A stretch of 64,000 bases of DNA. It comes from DSSB01 sp046346845. GTDB lineage: Bacteria > UBA10199 > DSSB01. The notes under the pieces were generated by a model. The model worked only from the letters and a program-made list of their open reading frames with translations. It was not told where the DNA came from and made no database searches. Made by a program: the position numbers and the translations under genes. The first letter of the stretch is position 1. Every line of letters begins with the position of its first letter. Of the stretch, positions 58,918-64,000 are shown piece after piece. The stretch covers positions 433,615-497,614 of the forward strand of contig JAXMHH010000003.1 in assembly GCA_046346845.1 (NCBI GenBank), in the 5' to 3' direction.

Positions 58918-60021
58918 TCAAATCTCATAATCCGCGAAGATCAGCTTCTTCATCCCGCGTCCGGCGCGCAGGTTCACGTAATGGAATTCCTCGATCTGAT
59001 AGGAGATCGCCCCGCCCTCCGACAGCTTCTCGTTGTAGAAGACGTGCTCGGGGATGATGGCGATGAAGCGGAAGCCGTTTTCCGCCTCGATCTCCAGCTT
59101 GATGCTCACCCCCAGGAAGGAACGTCGCGCGATGCGCCCGTGCTGGGCATAGGCGTTGGTGGCCCCGGAGATATAGATATCCTGCGGGCGGAAAAAGATG
59201 CGGATCCTGTCTCCCTCCAGCATGCCGTTGCCGCCGTTCTTGGGGATGGAATAAGGACCGAAGGCCAGCTTCCCGTCTTTCACCTCGGCGTCGTGGATAT
59301 TCATCAGGCCGACGAAGTTCGCCACGAATTCGGTGGCCGGGCGCTTGTAGATCTCCTCGGGGGTCCCGCCCTGCTCGATTCCGCCTTGGTTCATCACGTA
59401 GATCTTGTCGCAGATCTCGAGGGCCTCCTCTTGGTCGTGGGTGACGAAGAGGCTGGTGACGTGCATCTCGTCGTGCAGCTTGCGCAGCCACTCGCGCAGC
59501 TCCTTGCGGATCTTGGCGTCGATGGCGCCGAAGGGCTCGTCGAGGAGCAACACCTTGGGGGAGGGAGCCAGGGCGCGAGCCAGGGCGACGCGCTGCCGCT
59601 GCCCGCCCGACAGCTGGTGGGGATAGCGGCGGCCCAGGTCCTTGAGCCCCAGCAATTCGAGCAGCTCCCGCACGCGTTGTTTCGACTCGGAACGGCCGAG
59701 GCCCTGGACCTGCAGGCCAAAGGCGACGTTTTGAAAGACGGTGAGCTGCTTGAAGAGCGCGTAATTTTGGAAGACGAAGCCGACCCCGCGCTTCTGCGTC
59801 GCGAGCCGGGTCACGTTCTCGCCGCCCAGGAAAATCTCGCCCGAATCGGGCTGCTCCAGGCCCGCGATCATGCGCAGGATGGTGCTCTTGCCGGAACCGC
59901 TGGGGCCGAGCAGGGCGACCAAGGCGCCCTCCTCCACCTCGAAGCTGACGTCCCGCACCGCGGCGAAGTCGGTCTTGTGGCCCTGAAAGGTCTTGGTGAG
60001 ATTTTTGACGACGACTCCCAT
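58918..60021 (-). CDS. cysA: Sulfate/thiosulfate-type ABC transporter ATPase
   Basis: 367 residues from ATG 60021; a longer frame to 60060 overlaps cysW. Walker A is LLGPSGSGKSTILRMIAGL (about 32-50), the signature LSGGQRQRVALARALAPSP and Walker B LLLDEPFGAIDAK follow, then H-loop VTHDQEEALE. The extra C-terminal domain (about 240-367, IRIFFRPQDIYIS) is a TOBE-type regulatory part. It powers uptake through the two permeases encoded immediately upstream. Molybdate specificity cannot be excluded, but the transporter as a set looks like sulfate. Confidence 0.92.
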   Translation of the reverse strand: MGVVVKNLTKTFQGHKTDFAAVRDVSFEVEEGALVALLGPSGSGKSTILRMIAGLEQPDSGEIFLGGENVTRLATQKRGVGFVFQNYALFKQLTVFQNVAFGLQVQGLGRSESKQRVRELLELLGLKDLGRRYPHQLSGGQRQRVALARALAPSPKVLLLDEPFGAIDAKIRKELREWLRKLHDEMHVTSLFVTHDQEEALEICDKIYVMNQGGIEQGGTPEEIYKRPATEFVANFVGLMNIHDAEVKDGKLAFGPYSIPKNGGNGMLEGDRIRIFFRPQDIYISGATNAYAQHGRIARRSFLGVSIKLEIEAENGFRFIAIIPEHVFYNEKLSEGGAISYQIEEFHYVNLRAGRGMKKLIFADYEI

Positions 60022-60022
60022 A

Positions 60023-60847
60023 TCAAACCTGGGTCCTTTTCTTAAAAATTTCCATCCCAACTAACAACAGAAACGAGGCGCCGATCAGGAGCAGCGAGGC
60101 CGCATACGCGCCACCGTACATCCTCTCCTCCATCGCCCGATAGACGTAGATGGTCCCCGTCTCCGTCGACCCGCTCACCCCCGCGCCCACCACCAGGACC
60201 GCGCCGAATTCGCCCAGGGCCCGCGCGAGGGTCAGAGAGACGCCGTAGAGCAGGCCCCACTTGATGCCGGGGAGGGTGATCCTCCAAAAGGTGGTCCAAC
60301 CGCCCGCGCCCAAGGTATGCGCCGCCTCCTCTTGATCGATCCCGATCTCCTCCAAGAGCGGCATGACCTCGCGGACCACGAAGGGAAAGGTCACGAAGAG
60401 GGTCGCGAGCAGCATGCCCGGCCAGGAAAAGATCCAGGGGATCCCCGTCCAGGCCGCAACCCCGTGTAGCCAACCCTGTTTGCCGAAGAGCAATATGAAC
60501 ATATAGCCCACCACCACCGGGGAGACGGCGAAGGGGAGGTCCAGCAGCCCGTTGATCCAGGCGCGGCCGGCGAAGCGCTGCCGCACCATCACGTAGGCGA
60601 GTAAGGTGCCGAATATCCCATTGAACGCCACGGCCCCGGCGCTGAGCAGGGCGGTCAAGAGGAAGGCATGGGCCACGTCGGCGTGCCACAGCTCCCGCAG
60701 GATCTGGGTTTTCCCGATCGCCACCGCGTGCTGGACCAGGGTGACGATGGGCAGGCCCAGCAACCAAGCAAGGTACAGGATCACGAGGCCGATCAGCAGG
60801 TACTTGACGATGGGGTTTTGCCGGTGCTCCGGCTGAGCCTTAGCCAT
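60023..60847 (-). CDS. cysW: Sulfate-type ABC transporter permease CysW
   Basis: 274 residues with six membrane helices. The cytoplasmic EAA loop reads EEIGIDQEEAAHTLGAGGWTT, followed by FWRITLPGIKWGLLYGVSLT and ALGEFGAVLVV, all typical of CysW. It ends 1 bp before cysA and overlaps cysT by 8 bp. Confidence 0.92.
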   Translation of the reverse strand: MAKAQPEHRQNPIVKYLLIGLVILYLAWLLGLPIVTLVQHAVAIGKTQILRELWHADVAHAFLLTALLSAGAVAFNGIFGTLLAYVMVRQRFAGRAWINGLLDLPFAVSPVVVGYMFILLFGKQGWLHGVAAWTGIPWIFSWPGMLLATLFVTFPFVVREVMPLLEEIGIDQEEAAHTLGAGGWTTFWRITLPGIKWGLLYGVSLTLARALGEFGAVLVVGAGVSGSTETGTIYVYRAMEERMYGGAYAASLLLIGASFLLLVGMEIFKKRTQV

Positions 60848-61682
60848 GGGCCCTCCCCTTCCGTCGCTGCAGGTAATCGACCAGCATCACCAGGGTGAAG
60901 GAGATCGCCAGCAAGACGATCGACATCGCGCTCGCGCCCAGCCGGTTTTCCGATTCGATCTCGCCCCAGACGTAGACCGCCGCGGTCTGGGAACGGAGCG
61001 GAAGGTTGCCCGCCACCACCACGATGGAGCCGAACTCGCCCAGGGCGCGCGCGAAGCTGAGCAGGACGCCGCTGAGCACCGCGGGCCGGATGGCCGGGAA
61101 CACGACCTCCCAAAAGGTGCGCCAGGAGGAGGCCCCGAGGGTCGCGGCCGCCTCCTCTTCCGAATAGTCCAATTCTTCCAGGACGGGCTGAACGCTGCGC
61201 ACCACGATCGGGTAATTGACGAAGAGCAGGGCCAGGACGATGGCGGGGGGAGCGAAGAGGATCTTCCAGTCGAAGTGCTGGTAAAAAAATCCCCCCAGCA
61301 GGTCCCGCGGCCCGTAGAGGATCACCAGCATGACGCCCGTCACCAAGGTGGGGATCGCGAAGGGCAGGTCCACCACGGCATTGAGCAGGGACTTCCCAAA
61401 AAAACGGTAGCGCACCAGGACATAGGCGGTGAGGGTTCCGATCGCCCCGTTCACTAGGGCCATCAGGGCGGCGGTCCAGAGGCTCAGCTTGAGTGCGGCC
61501 CAGGCCGTCGGCCGGAAGACATTCGCGAAGAAGACCGCCGGGCCCTCGCGAAATCCGTCCTGCACCAGGGCGGCGAGCGGGATCACCAGGAGAAAGGCCA
61601 GATAGCTCAAGGCGACCGCGCGCAGGCCCCAGCCTTGGAGGTTCCAGGTGCGGAAGGGTGGGGAGACGGCGGCCTCGCTCAT
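60840..61682 (-). CDS. cysT: Sulfate-type ABC transporter permease CysT
   Basis: 280 residues from ATG 61682, whose ATGA overlaps the stop of the binding-protein gene; the frame could extend to 61859 but those codons overlap that gene. Six membrane helices, an EAA loop (EELDYSEEEAAATLGASSWR) followed by FWEVVFPAIRPAVLSGVLLS and ARALGEFGSIVVVAGN. Forms the channel with CysW. Confidence 0.92.
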   Translation of the reverse strand: MSEAAVSPPFRTWNLQGWGLRAVALSYLAFLLVIPLAALVQDGFREGPAVFFANVFRPTAWAALKLSLWTAALMALVNGAIGTLTAYVLVRYRFFGKSLLNAVVDLPFAIPTLVTGVMLVILYGPRDLLGGFFYQHFDWKILFAPPAIVLALLFVNYPIVVRSVQPVLEELDYSEEEAAATLGASSWRTFWEVVFPAIRPAVLSGVLLSFARALGEFGSIVVVAGNLPLRSQTAAVYVWGEIESENRLGASAMSIVLLAISFTLVMLVDYLQRRKGRAHG

Positions 61683-62719
61683 TTCGCACCCCGCCCCTTC
61701 TGCTCGGAGAGCTGGGCAAAGAGGCCCTCCTTGCCGAAAAACTCCGGCACGGCCTTGGCCCAACCGCCGAACTCGGCGATGGAGAAAAGGTCGGCGGGGT
61801 CCGAAAAGTTTTTCGCCTGCTCCCGCCAAACTTCTTCGTTCACGGGGCGAAAGCTCCATTTGGCGAAGACGCGCTGGGCCGCGGGGGAAAACAAATAATT
61901 TAAATAAGCCTCCGCCAGCTTTCGGTTGCCGTGCTTCTCGACGTTCGCGTCGACCAGGGCGACGGGGTTCTCGATCAGGATGCTGGAGCTGGGCATCACC
62001 AATTGGTACGGGTAGCTGAGGCTGTGTTCGCTGCCGACCTTGATTTCATTCTCATAGCTGAGCGCCACGTCGCCCAGGCCCTTCTCGAAGGTCAGGATCG
62101 ACTCCCGGGCGCCCTTGTCCATGGCGATAACCCGGCGAAGCAAGGCGGCCAGGAACTCCTTGCCCCCCTCGGGTCCGCCGGCATACCCAACCACGCGCCC
62201 CCGCTGCGCGGCGCCATAGGCGGCGAGGATATTCCACATCGCGCCGCCGCTGGTGCGGGGATTAGGGGTCAGCAGCTCGACGTCGCTTCTCGCCAAATCG
62301 GCCCAATCGCGGATCCCCTTCGGGTTTCCGTCCCGGACCGCAAAGGCGACCACCGAGCGTGTCACCATCCCGCCATGGGGCGCCTCCCGCCAGGGATGCC
62401 GAATCAGGCCGGCCTTCACGATGCGCTCGACGTCCGGCTCTAAAGAGAGGGCGACGACGTCGGCGGGGAATCCGTCCACCACCGCCCGCGATTGCGCGCC
62501 CGAGCCGAGATAGGACTCGCGGATCTCGATCCGCTCGCCGGTCTTTTCCAGCCAATACCGCTTGAAATCCTCGTGGATCTCGCGGAAGGCCTCGCGGGGG
62601 GCGCTATAGGCCCCCAGCGTCAGCGTCCGAGAGTCGGGGCCGCGCATCGCGCAGGCCCATCCGAAAAACAGACCGCCGGCCACGACGACCGGCCATAAGA
62701 GCGACGCCCTAAATCTCAT
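61679..62719 (-). CDS. sbp: Sulfate-binding lipoprotein of the ABC transporter
   Basis: 346 residues. A lipoprotein signal ends FFGWAC with C23. The mature protein has the Sbp/CysP pattern: TLTLGAYSAPREAFREIHE, YLGSGAQSRAVVDGFPADVV, LTPNPRTSGGAMWNILAAYG and the late LVDANVEKHGNRKLAEAYL. It captures the oxyanion outside the inner membrane and delivers it to CysT/CysW. It overlaps the Rrf2 regulator gene by 11 bp. Confidence 0.92.
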   Translation of the reverse strand: MRFRASLLWPVVVAGGLFFGWACAMRGPDSRTLTLGAYSAPREAFREIHEDFKRYWLEKTGERIEIRESYLGSGAQSRAVVDGFPADVVALSLEPDVERIVKAGLIRHPWREAPHGGMVTRSVVAFAVRDGNPKGIRDWADLARSDVELLTPNPRTSGGAMWNILAAYGAAQRGRVVGYAGGPEGGKEFLAALLRRVIAMDKGARESILTFEKGLGDVALSYENEIKVGSEHSLSYPYQLVMPSSSILIENPVALVDANVEKHGNRKLAEAYLNYLFSPAAQRVFAKWSFRPVNEEVWREQAKNFSDPADLFSIAEFGGWAKAVPEFFGKEGLFAQLSEQKGRGAK

Positions 62720-63167
62720 AATAGAGCGGCGCCTCCGGACTCGCCTGCATCAAACCCAGGGTCTTCCCCTTGATGTCCTCAAAACTGGTGCGGTCGACGA
62801 TCCTGGCCACGGCGTCGCGAATCTCGCGAAACACCGAGTTCAAGCCGCAGCGGCCCTCGAAGCTGCAGTAGGTCTTCGCGGTCTCGCTGACGCAGCCGAT
62901 CGGGGCGACCGGCCCTTCGATAAAGCGGATCACCTCGCCCATCGAGATCCTCGCCGGCGGCCGCGCCAAGGCATAGCCTCCGCCCGGGCCCTTCTTGCTG
63001 CGCACGAAACCGCCTTGCTTGAGCTCGAGCAGGATCTGTTCCAAAAATTTCTTGGGGATGTCCTGACGCCGGCTGATGTCCTCGATCTTCACGGCCTGAC
63101 GGCCGTAAAAGAAGGAAAGATCCAGGATCGTCTTCAGGGCATAGTCGCCTTTGTAGGTGATCTTCAT
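62709..63167 (-). CDS. Rrf2-family transcriptional regulator
   Basis: 152 residues. Winged-helix domain with YALKTILDLSFFYGRQ at the start, recognition helix region PKKFLEQILLELKQGGFV and the wing SKKGPGGGYALARPP. Three cysteines, C92, C101 and C107, sit where IscR binds its Fe-S cluster (C92, C98, C104), although the spacing differs. It is the first gene of the transporter operon and could be a sulfur- or cysteine-responsive regulator like CymR. A palindrome upstream fits autoregulation. Confidence 0.92.
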   Translation of the reverse strand: MKITYKGDYALKTILDLSFFYGRQAVKIEDISRRQDIPKKFLEQILLELKQGGFVRSKKGPGGGYALARPPARISMGEVIRFIEGPVAPIGCVSETAKTYCSFEGRCGLNSVFREIRDAVARIVDRTSFEDIKGKTLGLMQASPEAPLYYEI

Positions 63168-63179
63168 AATTTCTAAAAA

Positions 63180-63200
63180 AGTCGACCGAGGTGGTAGACT
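63180..63200. promoter_or_regulatory. Palindromic operator candidate for the Rrf2 regulator
   Basis: AGTCGACC and GGTAGACT (63180-63187/63193-63200) are inverted repeats matching at 7 of 8 positions around a 5-base spacer. The site lies 13 bp upstream of the regulator start, across the likely promoter, as expected for autoregulation. TTGACC (complement of 63214-63219) is a possible -35. Confidence 0.45.
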
Positions 63201-63243
63201 ATTTAATAGGCAGGGTCAATTCTAAATTTGAGGCAAAATTAAA

Positions 63244-63258
63244 GCCTAATTTTTAGGC
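63244..63258. other. Short palindrome between the divergent Rrf2 and ammonium-transporter genes
   Basis: GCCTAA-TTT-TTAGGC is a perfect 6 bp inverted repeat around 3 bases. It lies about 95 bp upstream of the sigma-54 promoter, in the zone where an enhancer-binding activator would sit, but it does not look like the NtrC consensus (TGCACC-N5-GGTGCA). Confidence 0.35.
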
Positions 63259-63352
63259 ATTGCCCAAGGATTACCCGAAACCGAAGCCTAGCGCAAAACC
63301 CCTTCTTTAAATTTTATATAATAATTTCAATTAGTTATTTTATTGAGTCGCT

Positions 63353-63368
63353 TGGATCCCCCTTTGCA
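63353..63368 (+). promoter_or_regulatory. Sigma-54-type promoter of the ammonium transporter gene
   Basis: TGGATCCCCCTTTGCA has GG at 63354-63355 and GC at 63366-63367, the -24/-12 spacing of sigma-54 promoters. The ATG is at 63409, so the leader would be about 30 bases. Ammonium transporter genes are a classic sigma-54/NtrC target. Confidence 0.7.
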
Positions 63369-63408
63369 TTCTCTCCAGGGCAAAACCTTAACTGGAGAAG
63401 GAGCCTTT

Positions 63409-64000
63409 ATGAAAAGACGCTGGTTACGGCATGGAGTGGCATTCAGCCTCGCCTTGGCCGTCATGCTGTTCCTACCCACCCTGATCGCCCACGCCGCCGG
63501 AGACCCCACGGGGGCCTCGCTCGGCGGGATCGGCGATATCCCGGCCAAGACGGCCGGGGCCCCCACCCTGGAAGAAGTCGCGATCGTGGTGGGACACAAT
63601 AAAATCTCGATCAACTTCGTCTGGACCCTGCTGACCGGCTTCTTGGTCATGTTCATGCAGGCCGGCTTCGCGATGGTCGAAACGGGCTTCACCCGGGCCA
63701 AGAACGTCGCCCACACCATGGCGATGAACTTCATGGTCTATCCGCTCGGCATGCTGGGCTTCTGGATCTGCGGATTCGCCTTCATGTTCGGCGGGGTCGG
63801 CGGCATCGCGGCCCTGGGCGGCGAACCGATCCTGGACCATGCGATCTCGATCACCCTGGCCGGCAAGACGATGAACGTCCTGGGCTGGAAGGGCTTCTTC
63901 CTCTCGGGAGATTGCTACGCAGCGTCGATCTACACCCTCTTCCTTTTCCAGATGGTCTTTATGGACACGACCGCGACGATCCCCACCGGATCGATGGCGG
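63409..64000 (+). CDS. amtB: Ammonium transporter, N-terminal part (truncated by window edge)
   Basis: The first 197 residues are present. A cleavable leader (about 1-29, ending AHAAG) precedes membrane helices. Family stretches are SINFVWTLLTGFLVMFMQAG, FAMVETGFTRAKNVAHTMA, MNFMVYPLGMLGFWICGFAF and LFLFQMVFMDTTATIPTGSM, with the conserved phenylalanine gate region and the first pore residues. The protein conducts ammonia across the inner membrane. A ribosome site AGAAGGAG precedes the ATG at 63409. Divergent from the Rrf2 gene, with a sigma-54 promoter upstream; glnK might follow outside the window. Confidence 0.95.
   Translation, partial: MKRRWLRHGVAFSLALAVMLFLPTLIAHAAGDPTGASLGGIGDIPAKTAGAPTLEEVAIVVGHNKISINFVWTLLTGFLVMFMQAGFAMVETGFTRAKNVAHTMAMNFMVYPLGMLGFWICGFAFMFGGVGGIAALGGEPILDHAISITLAGKTMNVLGWKGFFLSGDCYAASIYTLFLFQMVFMDTTATIPTGSMA

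Noticed and set aside
58060..58921. Minus-strand extension of pepA over the enoyl-CoA hydratase gene
   Set aside because: PepA has its normal N-terminus and ribosome site at 58045; the upstream codons are antisense of a real gene.
63244..63258. The GCCTAA palindrome as an NtrC site
   Set aside because: It does not match the TGCACC-N5-GGTGCA pattern, so I list it only as an unassigned palindrome.

Overview
The window is about 64 kb of GC-rich, gene-dense chromosome from a Gram-negative bacterium. It has Tol and TolC/RND envelope systems, lipoproteins, and short overlapping operons. LL-diaminopimelate aminotransferase (DapL), an archaeal-type PEP carboxylase, a split transketolase, sigma-54 promoters and a MYXO-CTERM-like C-terminus together suggest a lineage of the old Deltaproteobacteria (Myxococcota, Bdellovibrionota or UBA10199-like). 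That placement is inference. I see no tRNA, rRNA, CRISPR, prophage or classical insertion sequence.

Layout. 1-7.2 kb: the start of rho, then argH and a lysine/peptidoglycan-precursor operon (lysA, dapF, dapA, a small secreted protein, dapB, an FAH-family hydrolase). 7.2-12.5 kb: an alpha/beta hydrolase, a secreted histidine phosphatase and dapL on the minus strand, then folK, a membrane zinc-ribbon protein, talC and a membrane protein. 12.5-21.5 kb: HU, an RND pump with TolC but no adaptor gene, an ECF sigma/anti-sigma pair and a kinase-deaminase fusion. 21.5-31.6 kb: cell-wall genes (M15-like peptidase, uppP, namZ), a ThDP enzyme cluster, a TrpF-like protein and recQ. 31.6-40.7 kb: ctpA, split transketolase, murI, a phasin-like protein, then tolQ-tolR-tolA-tolB-ppx. 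40.7-47.8 kb: two paralogous repeat proteins, a DUF3829 lipoprotein, yacG, a PerR-like regulator and, divergent from it, a four-repeat protein of unknown type. 47.8-56 kb: prohibitin-like and DUF3047 proteins, an AidB-like acyl-CoA dehydrogenase, two exported proteins behind a sigma-54-like promoter, and PEP carboxylase. 56-64 kb: PAP2 phosphatase, pepA, enoyl-CoA hydratase, a sulfate-type ABC transporter operon led by an Rrf2 regulator, and the start of an ammonium transporter behind a sigma-54 promoter.

How genes work together. dapA, dapB, dapL, dapF and lysA give the four-step aminotransferase route from aspartate semialdehyde to lysine. dapF, murI and uppP also feed peptidoglycan synthesis. 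PEP carboxylase could supply oxaloacetate for aspartate. The Rrf2-ABC operon and the ammonium transporter look like sulfur and nitrogen acquisition.

The least expected signal is non-coding. Four intergenic elements of about 150-180 bp (1937-2094, 12624-12773, 55557-55715 in reverse, 55776-55938) share one fold: long self-complementary arms whose sequence is private to each copy, enclosing hairpin 1 with a conserved loop beginning ACCTYRR and hairpin 2 with the seven-base loop GGCNNGA. A fifth long inverted repeat (23260-23449) has comparable arms without these loops. This looks like a dispersed structured RNA or single-strand DNA element that I do not recognise.
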